Part shown: positions 1 to 10,870 of the stretch, piece by piece
Layout: each line of letters opens with the position of its first letter
Numbering within the stretch: position 1 is the first letter of the stretch
Assembly: GCF_023856365.1 (NCBI RefSeq)
Contig: NC_064535.1
Span: 17,557,863 to 17,621,862, forward strand
Reading direction: 5' to 3'
Length of the DNA: 64,000 bases
Origin: Brienomyrus brachyistius
Lineage: Eukaryota > Chordata > Actinopteri > Osteoglossiformes > Mormyridae
Program-made: the position numbers and the translations under genes
The notes under the pieces: model-generated
Databases searched by the model: none
Told to the model about the DNA's origin: nothing
What the model saw: the letters and a program-made list of their open reading frames with translations, nothing else

Positions 1-3000
1 TTTTGACTATAATTTGCTGAGTGCTTGTCTTGTGTTCCTCTGTGCTCTGTGGCTGATTTATGGCTCGCTTTCAGGCCATCCCCACCCCCCCAGGTCCCCA
101 CAATGGCCGCTGTCTGTGTTTACGCCTTTGTGATGGCGTTCTCCCTGGCGACCTTTATGCCAGTGCTGATGGCAAGCACCATGCGTCACGGTTGCCCAGC
201 CCTGTTTCGTGTTCCCTGCTTGTTTCTTCTGCATGTGCTCCCGGCTCACTCTACACTCTATCCTTTAAACGACTGCCGCAGACTTCAACTGGCGGCTGCC
301 AGGCTGCTCCCCTGTGTGGCATTGTGTGCTGGCATGATACTCTCTCCTGGCCAATTGACAGCAGGAGGAGGGCATGAAGCCTTTACTAGTGTCCTGTTAG
401 GACAAAAGTAGTAACCCCCCCATCTTACATGATGCATCAGTACTTAGCACATTTGCATTTTTCTCCCTTGAAACTCCCTAAATCACAATCTGCTGGAGCA
501 TCTGTTCTAAAACTTGGCCAAAGAGGATTTAGTGCAACAAAACGGTTGCCGCAGAATATCGGCGTTAGAGAACTGACAGGTTAAGTGGGCCGGGTGGAAA
601 GTCGATATCACTGTAATTGGGCCTGGGTTGTGGGGGTGTGTGTGCCCGCCGGTGTATGTTTCTTGTGTCAGATTCCTCTATCCTCGAGCTTCAAATAGTG
701 TTGTTTAGCTATGCAGGTGAATTGACTTCCCTTAGCTCTATTTGAAAGGCTGTGTGTTTCTGTGTGTGTGTGTTTGGCTGCAGGATTCCAGCAGGTCCAC
801 ACGCTTCTTGCACACGCTCAGGCGGTAACAGTGTGCAGAATATTCTGCCTGCCTGTCTTAATGAGCTCTTACTGCTAGGCGGCTGAGCCGACACATTCCT
901 CTGTGAGCTGTCAAAGGCCTGCTTTTTACCCAGCTGTTGGCTCTTAGTTCTGGACCACAGGTTCATCCGGCTTTTAGTATGGCCCTGGAATCTAGGTCAA
1001 CAGTCACCTTTTTGGTGTAGGGTCTCAGAAAATGGCATAGTCGGTGGTCCAAGCTGCCCTCCTCTGATGGGCATGTGAATTTCAGGAGCAGGTGCTTGTT
1101 ACGCGAATCCCCGTTTACAGCCGTGACATTTGTAATGTCTATGTTCCTGTTGGCTGCTGACTAAACCGCCATGGGTGCCGTCGTGCTCTGCCAGATTATA
1201 GGCTGGTACTGGGAGGGAGCTGGACCAACAGTATTAGCGTGCCATCGTTAGTTATCCTCAGAGGCAGCAGGGAGGTGGATGCCTTAATTACAGAACTTAT
1301 CTTTGACTTTCATGTACTTTGTGTTGTGCTGGAATAGCAAGGTCCTTCATTCCATAATGGACGGCACGTGCGGCGGATCGAGACAGTCGCAGATGCCTCT
1401 CTCTCCTTTCCTTATTAAGCTGGCTGTGCCCTGATTTATGTATTTATCATTCTCAGTGGAAGTGGAAATGATGCAGGACCTTCTACTGGGGGTGCATGAC
1501 CTCACAGATGGTTTCCTGAACCAGGGTGCAGCAGCAGACAGACCGGCTTGTTTATCAGACATCACTGTTTAAAGAAAAAAACAGAAACAAATTCTGCTGT
1601 GTGTGTGGCTCGTCTAGCAAGTGGTATATCTGTGTGTCCCTAGGAAGAGAGGGTCTCATCTGATGTAGCTAGCCTCTGGAGTCCTGATACTCTGTGGATT
1701 GGAGACCATTCATAAAATTGTGCTGTAACCTCACATAAGTACAGTGGACAAGTCCTATGGATCCTTCAAAAAAGATTTAGTCTATTCCTCAGTATCTGTG
1801 CACATGCTGAAATTGGGATAGTATGTCTTGAGTGCCTTGCTTGTGCAAATGTGGTTGTGGAACTGTACCGCCTTTTTGTAAAGCCATAGGATACGCTGTG
1901 TGCCTCTCTCAAGATGCTTTTATGTTGCGTGTATGTGTCTCAGAGAGCGCGCAACAGGTGAAAGCTCAAGGTGAACCCCTTTCAGGAATGTGTGTATCTG
2001 ACCTGCATCAGAAACAAGGCACAGAACAAAGCAGCCTTAGAGAAAGTGGCCACATTCAAACCGTCTTCCTTCTTTTTCTCACGGTCCTCCTCACTCAGAT
2101 GCTGCCTGACTCTAAGGACATACTCACATTTAGCCTGGTTGCTCTGTACGATGCGCAAGCATGATTGTCCCCCCACTCCCTCCACTGCTCTGCGCTCACA
2201 TTGCACTTGGCCCAAGCACACTTTTGTCATCACTGTGTGACATTTTTGTGTAAAAAACATCGGAGGGGAAGCGCTATTGCATTTCAGAAAGGAATTCATG
2301 ATTAATGTCCTTATTTTGTGGCTCATTTGGAGTCTTTTTGAGCATAACACACACATACTTATCAAGTATGCAACACATCGATTTTTATTTATTCATGGTA
2401 CACCAATAAGAAGATATCCGAGCGTTTGTGTAAACTCATGTTGCTTGGGACAGTACAGTGTACACATTTTTGAAAGCTGTTCGGTATTACATTTCTTCAG
2501 TACCAGAACTAATTACACTATTACAGATATTGTTAAGTGCTTTCACACTGAAGTCCCTGCACTTTCTCAACCTGATTCTTTTGTGGTCACTTCTGGGTCG
2601 CTTTTATACCATACAACAAGACCTTGGACCTTTATGCTCAATAAGCTTGGGAAATGCAAAAAGTTCGTAGGTTAAACTTCACACATAATTTCACACATAC
2701 TCCACACTAGGTATTTTCAATTGTATGTATAGCGTCTTGCTTGATTTCTATTTAAATGTATAAATAAATGATTACATAGATGCTGTCAACCTTGGACCAC
2801 TTCTAGCCTGGAAGTATCAGCTGTAAGTTGCTGTGGTTAATGAAGTACTTCTGAGGAACTACAGTTAGGCAGTGTGAACATGACAAAAGTCCCTAATTCC
2901 GGTTCTTGTTCCAGAAAAAAGCTCTGGCGGTGTGAAAGCGCCTAGTATGTTTGAACCACTGTCGAAACTCAGTTATACCCTATGTCAAAATTGCATGCAT

Positions 3001-3478
3001 CATATATAGTCAGTCATATTAGCTACAAGTCTGTGATTTATGCAAGGGATCTTATAATATAGCAAGATCTTATAATACAGTAAACAGGCTACTTTAACAT
3101 TATCCAACTAGCATCTGTAGCTACAGCCTATTATGCTATGCTGTGTTTTGAGCAATTATATAATCAAGTATAAAGCGCTGCATGGGAATTTTATGTTTAT
3201 TGAGCAGAAGAAACTTCTGTAACGTTTATGGGCGCTTCTATCATCTGTTCGCAATTTTTTTTCTTTTTTACAGTGGAGGGTAAAGTTGATGAGTTTGGTC
3301 AGGTATGTGTTAGTTGCGTTATTGACGTTATGTCTGTGTTCTGTACCTGGGCACGGTTAGCGGTCGCACTACTTCTATACCAAGTCCAACTGATCATGCT
3401 CTGGCCGATCTCTCTAAGTGGGCCAGGGCATGGTTAAGCCCAGACATGGTAAGGAGCAATCGTACTAATACCCCCTAT
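1..3478. other. Non-coding region, no supported gene
   Basis: I see no exon that I can assign here. The reading frames (for example a 128-codon frame at 25-411) are low-complexity and overlap open frames on the other strand, which suggests chance. The stretch contains ordinary fish intergenic or intronic sequence, with the first copy of a dispersed repeat at about 2150-3475. It could be the 5' non-coding part or distal upstream region of tjap1, because the first coding exon of that gene begins at a splice acceptor and so must have an exon further upstream. Confidence 0.5.
2150..3475. repeat. Dispersed repeat, copy 1 (pair with 5890-6560)
   Basis: Two blocks resemble the later copy. Around 2160-2345 shares 'caagcatgattgt', 'ctcacattgcactt' and 'ccttattttgtggct' with 5895-6085. 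Around 3290-3470 shares the order 'attgacgtta..', 'ttctgtacc..cacggttag' and 'gggccagg.catgg' with 6400-6550. The arms contain inverted catgcc/ggcatg-type motifs, which suggests a non-autonomous DNA transposon. The family was not recognised and the ends are approximate. Confidence 0.5.
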
Positions 3479-3833
3479 GGGCGCTTTTCCACCTCACCAG
3501 GTACCGTACTTTTGGTACTTCGAGAAAGTACTTAAAATAAGGTTCTTCAAGGTATTGTACTGGGTATTTTGTACTGAATTTGAAGGATGTCTTGTATATT
3601 ATTTGGATTGGTGATGTGTGATATTAATACCAACACTGCATATTATGCACATGCAATTTTTACATCGCTAGTTAGCTGTATAAAAGACAAAGCTATATTG
3701 ACAAAGAAAGCATTTCAAGTCACATACCAAAGTACCAAAGAAGTACTCTTGGTACTGGAATTTTTGCAAGTGAAATAAAAACCAAAAGAATGGTATCAAA
3801 AGTACGGTACTTGATGTGGTGGGAAAGTGTACT
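3479..3833. mobile_element. MITE with GGTACC-type inverted ends, copy 1
   Basis: The left end reads gcgcttttccacctcaccag followed by gtaccgtacttttggtac. The right end is its imperfect inverse (aaaagtacggtacttgatgtggtgggaaag). A second element with the same ends lies at 6609-7494. The element is about 355 bp with no coding capacity, so it is non-autonomous. The class is uncertain: Harbinger-like is favoured because the second copy keeps a Myb/SANT-like exon, but hAT is possible. Confidence 0.7.
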
Positions 3834-4185
3834 AAGTGGCCATGGCAGGTTTCTTGGCCTCAAATGAAGTAGGCAGAGGGAGAGAGGTATTGCTGGAGAG
3901 AGTGGAGAAGGAGAGGATGCTGCTGATTTAATGAACGTATTTCAGTCAGAATGTTTACACACACACACAGCTAAGTCGAGCTACGGTTATAGCTCGACTA
4001 TGCCATTTGATCGGACTACTGCCCTTGTCCTAGTGTAAATGCACAAGAAGGGAATTGATTTCTTGGCTGAAGTATGTCTGACTCAGCCACAATAGGTGGC
4101 GATATCACTCAATTCAGCTTGTTAGTATTGGGTTTTTTCCGGTTGACCTATTGGGTCTCAGACATAAAAAAATAATAAAATAATA

Positions 4186-4302
4186 ATGGGAGCGTGGACA
4201 AATGAAGTTACACAAGTTTTAATTGCAATCTGGTCGGAAGAAGAGATACAACAAGATTACGATAGCATAACAAGAAATAAAGTTTCGTATAATATACTAT
4301 GA
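4186..4302 (+). pseudogene. Relic Myb/SANT-like transposon first exon
   Basis: A 38-codon frame starts MGAWTNEVTQVLIAIWSEEE and continues with IQ and a later TRNK-like motif before a stop. The spacing of the two tryptophans and the IxAIWSxExIQ pattern are those of the Myb/SANT-like DNA-binding domain that begins many Harbinger-derived proteins. The downstream part of that domain is gone and the LINE insertion lies just 3'. A related frame is found at 6813-6905. It is a transposon remnant, not a host gene. Confidence 0.55.
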
Positions 4303-4318
4303 CAGCATGGTGTTGAAG

Positions 4319-4798
4319 TCCATCCATCCATTATCTTCCGCTGAATCCGAGGTCGGGTCGCGGGGGCAGTAGTCTCAGCAGGGAAACCCAGACTTCCCTC
4401 TTCCCGGCCACTTCCATCTAGCTCCTCCGGGGGAATTCCGAAGCGTTCCCAGGCCAGCCGAGAGACATAGTCCCTCCAGCGTGTCCTGGGTCTTCCCCGG
4501 GGCCTTCTCCCAGCGGGACGTGCCCGGAACACCTCACCAGGGAGGCGTCCTGGAGACATTCTAATCAAATGCCCGAGCCACCTCATCTGGCTCCTCTCAA
4601 TGCGGAGGAGCAGCGGCTCTACTCTGTGTCCTTCCCGAATGACCAAGCTCCTCACCCTATCTGTAAGGAAGAGCCCAGCCACCCTGTGGAGGAAACCCAT
4701 TTTGGCCGCTTGCACTCGCGAATCTCGTTCTTTCGGTCACTACCCATAGCTCATGACCATAGGTGAGGGTAGGAACGTAGATCGACTGGTAAATCGAG
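4319..4798 (-). mobile_element. Truncated non-LTR retrotransposon (LINE) 3' end
   Basis: On the minus strand the frame from about 4695 encodes the C-terminal tail typical of fish LINE reverse-transcriptase polyproteins. Visible signatures are RVAGLFLTDRVRSLVIREG, MRWLGHLIRMSPGRLPGEV, and the basic-proline run RRPRGRPRTRWRDYVSRLAW. No reverse-transcriptase catalytic region is present, so this is a 5'-truncated dead copy. It sits inside the DNA transposon at 3943-4915, so it is the younger insertion. I believe it is an RTE/Rex-type element but cannot confirm the clade. Confidence 0.8.
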
Positions 4799-4915
4799 AC
4801 TCCCAATCGCACTATCTGGGTGTCTTATTCCGACTTTGAGAAATTCGATTTGGTATGATTTCAGTCAGTAATCAATAATTTGATTTTCTTAGTGTATATG
4901 TAAACATACTGACTG

Positions 4916-5890
4916 GCAGTTCAGGGCCTAAACCTATTTGTTTCCAAACCCTGTTCAGCCTACACCTTTACACCCACACCCAGCGATTTTCCCCCCTCCC
5001 TCCCCCATTTCTATACCAATCGATAAAGTACAGAACTTGACAGATTAACAGTGCCAGAGAGCTAGTGACGAGGCTGATGCTACACCAGGGCCCTTAAAGA
5101 GTCTGTGAAGTGGCTCGTCTTTAAATGGAGTGCATGGCTTTTACGGCAGCGCTCAGTCATATGATGGTAATAGCAGTCTGGCACTGTGGGTAATTTGATC
5201 TGGAAATTGACCAGCCATCGCTGCACTCGGCTCCCCTCTCAGCCCGGAATGACGAGAGGAGGCTGTCTGATGGGCTCCCTTTCTTTGGCTGCGATGTCAT
5301 TTCCTGTGCTTCCAGGCTTGAAGGTTGAAGCAGATGAAAGCCAGTGTTTAGTGGAATAAGACTTCTCAACCTGAGGTTTCAGGTGGTACTCGATGGACTT
5401 GACTTGGATTAGACCCGTAACTAGTGGTGATGTCACACTCTTCACAGTCTGATTGGTTAGCTGAGCTGTCTGTGTACTCTGCCCTATAAGACCTGGTCAA
5501 GATGGATGTGGGGAGGAAGTCCCTCCAGTACTGGATTAAAAACTACCCTGTTTGACTTTTTAAAGAAGCATTACGGTTTCATTACACCTTGAAGTGGGAT
5601 ATGCAGATGAAACATGTGTCTTGCTCTGCCTTATTGCTTCCTCGGGAATTAGTGCTCGGTTTATGCTCAGCTTTGTTCAGTTGCCTCTCAGAGACTGAAA
5701 CCAGAGCTCTGTAACTTGGGTTTGTCTCTCCTGGTGGGAGGGGGGGTGCTTATTCATCTATGGCCACAGTTCCTGCTTACCCTGGCAGATGGATCAAACC
5801 AGCCAGGTAGAAACTATCACTGGGGGATCGAGCCCTGTGCCCCCCTCTGTTACGGTGTACTCAGACTTGATCAAGTTATCTCGTACTGTG
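4916..5890. other. Non-coding stretch, nothing recognised
   Basis: There is no exon with paired splice sites and conserved-looking protein, and no repeat that I recognise. Short frames on both strands overlap one another and look random. Confidence 0.4.
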
Positions 5891-6560
5891 CCCAAGCATG
5901 ATTGTTCCTCCTTCCCAATCCCCCACTGGTCTTTACTCACATTGCACTTAAAATTCTGGGCCCGAGCATGCTTTCATCATCCTTGAGCAGCTTTTTGTGT
6001 TTGAGAAAACATAGGAAGAAAATAGCTATCGCACAGCACAATGGACTTCATCTCCTTATTTTGTGGCTTGTTTGGAGCCATTTTGGCTGCAATGACACAC
6101 GGCCATCTTTTTTTTTCTAGTATTGAACATGGCAATATTAATTTAATTGCGTTGCACGTATAAAGATAGTTCTGTATTTTACCAAATCTCTCTAAGCTTT
6201 TGGATGTCACATCCAGCTGTTCCTGGATACTCTCGTCAGCTCAAATTGCCAGCAAACACTGCCCCTTTATTGTAGACCAAAGTGATCCCTTTGCCTCAGT
6301 GTTTGTTTTAAGTTTGTTGCTTCTCAATCTGTACAGCCTACCTGATCCATTCCTTCCTGGTCCGGATCATTATAGTATACATGTGAGCATGTGTGTATGC
6401 CAGTCGCATCATTGACATTATTTGTGTTTTGTACTAGGTCACAGTTAGTGATCGCACTGGATGTGTACCATGCCTGAACTCAATGTGAGTCTGACTGAAC
6501 TCAACCACTTAGAGGTCAAGGGGGGCCAGGCATGGTATGGAGCGATCACACTAGTCAAAC
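5890..6560. repeat. Dispersed repeat, copy 2
   Basis: This is the second copy of the element at 2150-3475. It begins near the motif gtgcccaagcatgattgt and ends near ggccaggcatggtatggagc. Inside, tgtaccatgcctgaactc and gggccaggcatggta form inverted arms. This copy is shorter than the first, which implies internal deletion or insertion differences. It is probably a non-autonomous DNA transposon of unrecognised family. Confidence 0.5.
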
Positions 6561-6812
6561 AAATTCGATTTTAGGGGTGACACGTACTCAGACACAGTAT
6601 TGATCCCCTAAGGCGGTTTTCCACCACACCAAGTGCTGTACTTTTGTTACAGTACTTTTGGTACTTACCCTTTTCCATTGACTTTCGTTCCTGTACCTGG
6701 AGTACTTCTTTGGTACTTCAGTACTTTGGGGTGGGACTTGTTTTCTTTGTTGACTGGTTATGCAAATAGCCTGCCACTGAAACACAATACAACCACAATC
6801 TTAAAATAACTA

Positions 6813-6905
6813 ATGGACTCAGAAAAAGAAGTTAAAAAAAAAATAATTATTGCGATCTGGTCAAAAGAACAGATACAAATAAATCAGGATGGAATGATAA
6901 ACTAA
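6813..6905 (+). pseudogene. Relic Myb/SANT-like transposon first exon, second copy
   Basis: The 30-codon frame begins MDSEKEVKKKIIIAIWSKEQ followed by IQ and stops soon after. It matches the frame at 4186-4302 in the AIWS.E.IQ core but lacks the first tryptophan and the later residues. Nearby DNA (tttgtttaatatacta.ggacagtatg) also matches the first copy, so the similarity extends beyond the codons. It is a remnant, not a functional gene. Confidence 0.45.
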
Positions 6906-7195
6906 TAAAGTATTTTGTTTAATATACTAAGGACAGTATGTATATAGATTTTGTTGTAAATATAGCAATGTAATTTTGTTGTAAAAAGTATATAAATTTA
7001 TATAAATTTCTCACAAAACTGTCTAGGAGTGATCTAAACAGCAAGGATGAAAATAATTAATGTTTGTCTTGGAGAATGCAAGCAGCGCTTATGCAAAAGC
7101 TGTCAAGGTAAACTTTAAACTGATTTTGAAACATTATTAGATTATCTATAAAAGGAATAATAATTAAAATTGTAAGGTTTTTGCCAAACTTAAAC

Positions 7196-7351
7196 TCCCT
7201 GCGCTGTAATGTAATCAGAAGGTCGCAGGTTCAAACCCAGCTACAGGTGGCAGCCCTTCGCAGACAACTTACTCTATGAAAAAGAGCAAGTTGTGGGAGG
7301 CGTAAAGACAATTTCCCTATGGGGATCAATAAAGTATCGATTATTATTATT
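7196..7351 (+). mobile_element. tRNA-derived SINE fragment (family shared with 31949 and 48651)
   Basis: It contains gtaatcagaaggtcgcaggt then ttcaaaccc, a degenerate RNA polymerase III B box. The family tail follows: caggtggcagcccttcgcag, gagcaagttg.gggaggcgtaaag and a final (att)n. The A-box end and a middle block present in the 31949 copy are missing. It is inserted in the larger element at 6609-7494. Confidence 0.75.
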
Positions 7352-8468
7352 AAAATACCCTGCCTCACATTGTGATGTTATTCGGCACCGGTACCAGTTT
7401 TTATGCCAGCGGAAAGTCAACACCTTGAAGTATTTTTGGTATTTTTGCAAAGTACCAAAAGTACGGTACCTGGTGTGGTGGAAAAGCTCCCCTAGTGTGA
7501 GTACACCCTTACGCCTAGTGGACTAGCCTGTAACAGTGGGGTCAGACTCAACTGCAGAGATTTTCTGCATAATTTCTTGGTTTTCTTTAAGCTCCCCCCC
7601 CCAGCTACCCAAATAATTGCCCATCTACTCTTAAAGGTGCCCTGAAAAATGAGAAATAGGGTGGCAAACCTCTGTCTGAAGTGTTAATTTTCAAACATAC
7701 TTTGTATTTGTATGTATAATAGAACATTCTCACACAAGTGTTGATAACCACCCACACATACTACAAGTGATCTCGGTCGCATTAATTTCTCATACAGAAT
7801 ACGGGCATGCTGATAAACCGGAGTGGACTATCAGGAATTGGATTTACTTCCAGATCTGACGTGTGTGGCTTCTCTGCTTCTGAGTGAATGTAAAAGTCTA
7901 TTAAGAAAATAATGTGCTGTAATCCACTTATACAAGACAAGACCAGTCCTATGTCAACTGCTTCCCTGCAGCCAGCTGACCTGACCTTTAATGCCTCCCT
8001 ATGACTGACTGGCAGGATTTTCCTTACTTCATCTGGCTCTGCTTAATTCGACAGGTTTTTTCCCCCTCATAAAAATGAAAGGATTAAACCACCATCTTCT
8101 TCTTCTTCTAATTATTATTATCAATATTATTTCTGCATAAAGGTGCAGGCCAAATTAGTCATTTCCATGCTAGAAATTGAGGTTTGTGGAATGCAGTCCG
8201 TTGCATTTGCTAAGGAAAATCGTATTTGCCCCTAGTTGTACAGAAAATTTGCGTTACGCTGAACTTCGCAATTGTGCATGAAAACATATTGAAGATACGT
8301 TTTTCAGTCTCTTTGCAGTGATGCTGTCGAGCCTGGACTATGGCCCCAGTTTGTGTGTGTGTGCCAGTGGCAGACTGCCCCGCTAGCTTATAGATCCTCT
8401 CTTGGTCTTGATCATGGTGGGAGGAGCGGAGAAGGCGGATCGGAGCTGCATCACAAAAAACAAATGGA

Positions 8469-8494
8469 TTGGGGGGGGGGGGGGGGGGGGGGGG
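8469..8494 (+). repeat. Poly-G homopolymer
   Basis: This is an uninterrupted run of about 26 G. Such runs form stable secondary structure, vary in length and are often mis-sequenced. No function is implied. Confidence 0.9.
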
Positions 8495-9431
8495 CAGCGG
8501 AATAGGCTGGCCTGGCCTTTAAGAATCTGCTGCATCGACAGCAAAACTCAACCTTGAGTAATTTGCAGATGTTGCATCAAGGCTCTGAGTGCAGTGATGT
8601 AAGGAAGCACTATGGAGAGGAGAATAGGTGCATGTTCCTGGAAGTCCCAGAGCCTCCTCCCTGCTCTTTGTGAGATGTTTCTGTTCGCTGGGTGGGATGT
8701 GGCTGTGGGGTGTCTCTTGGCACAGATTTAATTGCACTTAATCGCATTTGTGTTGGTTGGGTGGTGAAATGGGGGGTGCCTGACTGAACCAGGAAGGCGG
8801 CTGATTTTGAAAGCTACAGTTGGGGCCCCTTGGGTACGTTGACCTGTGCCGGGTATCATGCTGTTGCTGCGCTTTGCTCTCATTAGCATTGGCTTAGGCA
8901 TTCTTAGTGCTACGTTTTCCTGCTGCAGGGCCCTCTGGTGAGCAGCAGTCTGTAGGGAGTGGAACCAGGTCGACGCATGGGAGTCAGGAGGGGTCGGGCC
9001 CACAGCAACCGAGCTCAGGGGGCTCAGTCTATTGGGGGGGAGGGTGACCAGGCACTGAATGGTCTACCACTTGCATCATGGGTAACTCCTTTGTACTTTT
9101 TCGTTCCTTGGCTGCTTTGATGTATCTTCACTGAAATGAAAGTCCAGCACCAGTGGGCACCAGGGTTTGGTGTGCGTGTGCAGGCTCCTCCGTCCACTTG
9201 CTGCTTGCCGAGTGAATGTCTTTTAATCTCCGTTCCCTATGATCTCTTCAAAGACGCTACTTGGAAAGTTTACAATCTGTTGATTGTGTGTCTCTGTCCA
9301 TGCAGGTCACTCATTATTTATTTATTTATTTTTTTGTCCACCCGTGGGGTTTCCACAGCTCTGCAGCTGTGAGGTTACGTGTCTGCTGGCAGCAGGGGTG
9401 CAAGAACAAGGCCTGATTGAATTCCCTTCAG

Positions 9432-9482
9432 GGAGACACGCTGGACCTCGTGCTCCAGGACCACGTGACATGCATGCCTGAG
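9432..9482 (+). other. Possible 51-nt exon upstream of tjap1
   Basis: The segment is preceded by a pyrimidine-rich acceptor (gaattcccttcag) and followed by a usable donor (gag|gtatgc). It is open in one frame (starting GDTLDLVLQD), and 51 nt would keep phase. I recognise no protein. It could be a 5' UTR exon of tjap1 or chance. Confidence 0.2.
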
Positions 9483-10299
9483 GTATGCTCCACCCCACAC
9501 CACCCCTCCTCAGGCCTCCTGTTTGCCCACTGTAGATATACTGCTGTGATGTATGATAAATTAGCTTTCCAGGTGCTGTGTCTCTGTCTGTGTGTGTGCA
9601 TGTGTCTGTGTGCTGTTTCGCTGACATCCCTAAATCATAATAATAAATAAATTAAGTGTGACTTGATAGCCCACTATTGTTGTCTACGTTGCACGACTGG
9701 GTCACATGATGGCAGGTGGCACGGGCCCTGCTTCTCCCTCCCTCGAACAACGACGAGCACAATGGCTCGGGGGCCAGCACCACATCATTAGCAGACAGCC
9801 GAGGAGGTTCTGGCACAGGACCCACAGTGGACCTTTATGTTCTTTGTGTTGTCATTGCTTAGGACCCAGAACCTAGAAAAGGTTGCTGATGCTTTTGAAT
9901 ATGGATTCACAGACAGCGCTGTCATGATGGGTTCCTGTCCCTACTCCTCTTACAACCCCAGTGTGTCCATATCACAGATAAAGTTCTCCCACCTTACCAC
10001 TGTGCCATTCCCTTGCTCTGTCTGTAGCATCTCAGCAGTTTAAAAGAGAACGCATGTGATCCCCTTGATGTGGGTGTGAGCGCCCCAGCCCATGGGGCAT
10101 GTCGACTCGGAGGCCCTACCTGCTAATGGTCCCTCTTGTCTGCTGGCCACGTGGCCACGCCCCTCCACAAGGACGCATCGAAAGCTCAGGGGCCCGAGTC
10201 TTATGAAGGGGAGACCCAGAGCGAGTGTGTCCTCTGACAGGCCCAAGCTAGCTCCTCCTCGTACACACACACAGGTGCACATACACACATGCGCAGTCC

Positions 10300-10480
10300 A
10301 TGTATTCTTATCTTTGTGGGGACTCTCCATTAATTTCTTTGTACGTAACCCTAATCCCAACTATGACAACCTTAACCCTTACCCAGCCCTAACCTGAATC
10401 ATAAGTAACCAAATAAAATACAAGACTATTTTAGTTTTTTTTTTTTTTTGCATTCACTGATTTTATTAAAATTGAAAAAA
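10300..10480 (+). repeat. Fish repeat with TAACCC-like core, forward copy
   Basis: The order is tttgtggggactctccatta, then aaccctaatcccaactatga, ccttaacccttaccc, then a T/A-rich tail with gcattcactgattttattaa. The same order occurs on the opposite strand at 12450-12640. It is a dispersed repeat. The TAACCC-like motifs are degenerate and are not a telomere array. Confidence 0.6.
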
Positions 10481-10812
10481 TGTCTCCACAAGGTATTAAA
10501 TACAAAGTACACACACACACCCACACACAGTGGGGGAGTAAGTGGCCTATTATTCAGTCTTATCTGGCTGGCTGGGGATGTTTACCTTGAGTGGAGGAAC
10601 AAAATGTCTCTGTGAAGACAGCAGGCATCCAAAAGGAAGTGACCCGAGGCCACAGCGTGGAGGGAGATCTTGTGAGCTTGTCTTGCTGTGTTAGGGTGTC
10701 TTTCTGTGTCTGCGTGTGTCTGCCCGTTTGTGCGCTCTCACCCCTGCCTTCGCATGACGACTGGGGTGACGGACACATCCTTCACGCTGCCCTTGTTCTT
10801 CTTGCCTTGCAG

Positions 10813-10870
10813 GACGCCTGCTGGAACATTGTGGGTGAAGACAGCTGTTGGATCTTCTGAGCCTTTTCAG
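10813..10870 (+). other. Possible 58-nt non-coding exon upstream of tjap1
   Basis: The segment lies between a good acceptor (ttcttgccttgcag) and a donor (ttcag|gtaccc). It contains an in-frame stop in the plausible frame, so it would be untranslated. This is consistent with a 5' leader exon for tjap1, but there is no direct support. Confidence 0.2.

Larger units (their letters stand above)
3943..4915 (+). mobile_element. Non-autonomous Harbinger-like DNA transposon with nested LINE fragment
   Basis: The left end cagtcagaatgttta (3943) is matched by its inverse taaacatactgactg ending at 4915, giving roughly 15-bp terminal inverted repeats. Inside is a short open frame with a Myb/SANT-like start (4186-4302). 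A LINE tail occupies 4319-4798 and splits the element. The internal frame is too short for a transposase, so any copy would depend on another source. Assignment to PIF/Harbinger rests on the SANT-like motif and is an inference. Confidence 0.6.
6609..7494. mobile_element. MITE-related element with GGTACC-type ends, copy 2
   Basis: The left end gcggttttccaccacacca and the right end tggtgtggtggaaaagctcc are inverted. Both are followed inward by gtac-rich sequence ending in aagtaccaaaagtacggtac. The element is about 885 bp and longer than the copy at 3479-3833. It retains a short Myb/SANT-like frame (6813-6905) and carries a nested tRNA-derived SINE fragment at about 7196-7351. Target duplications are unclear (possibly a 3-bp cta). 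Confidence 0.7.

Noticed and set aside
25..411. 128-codon plus-strand frame with a hydrophobic middle
   Set aside because: Three overlapping frames on both strands are open here, composition is low in information and no family is recognisable. Chance is the simplest reading.
1982..2365. 127-codon minus-strand frame overlapping plus-strand frames
   Set aside because: It lies in a dispersed repeat and has no recognisable domain.
7196..7351. Functional tRNA gene
   Set aside because: Only a B-box-like motif within a SINE; no cloverleaf could be formed. The same holds for the SINEs at 18697, 31949, 48651, 51240 and 60295.
10340..10400. Interstitial telomere repeat
   Set aside because: The ccctaa-like motifs are irregular and part of a dispersed repeat that recurs at 12.5 kb.
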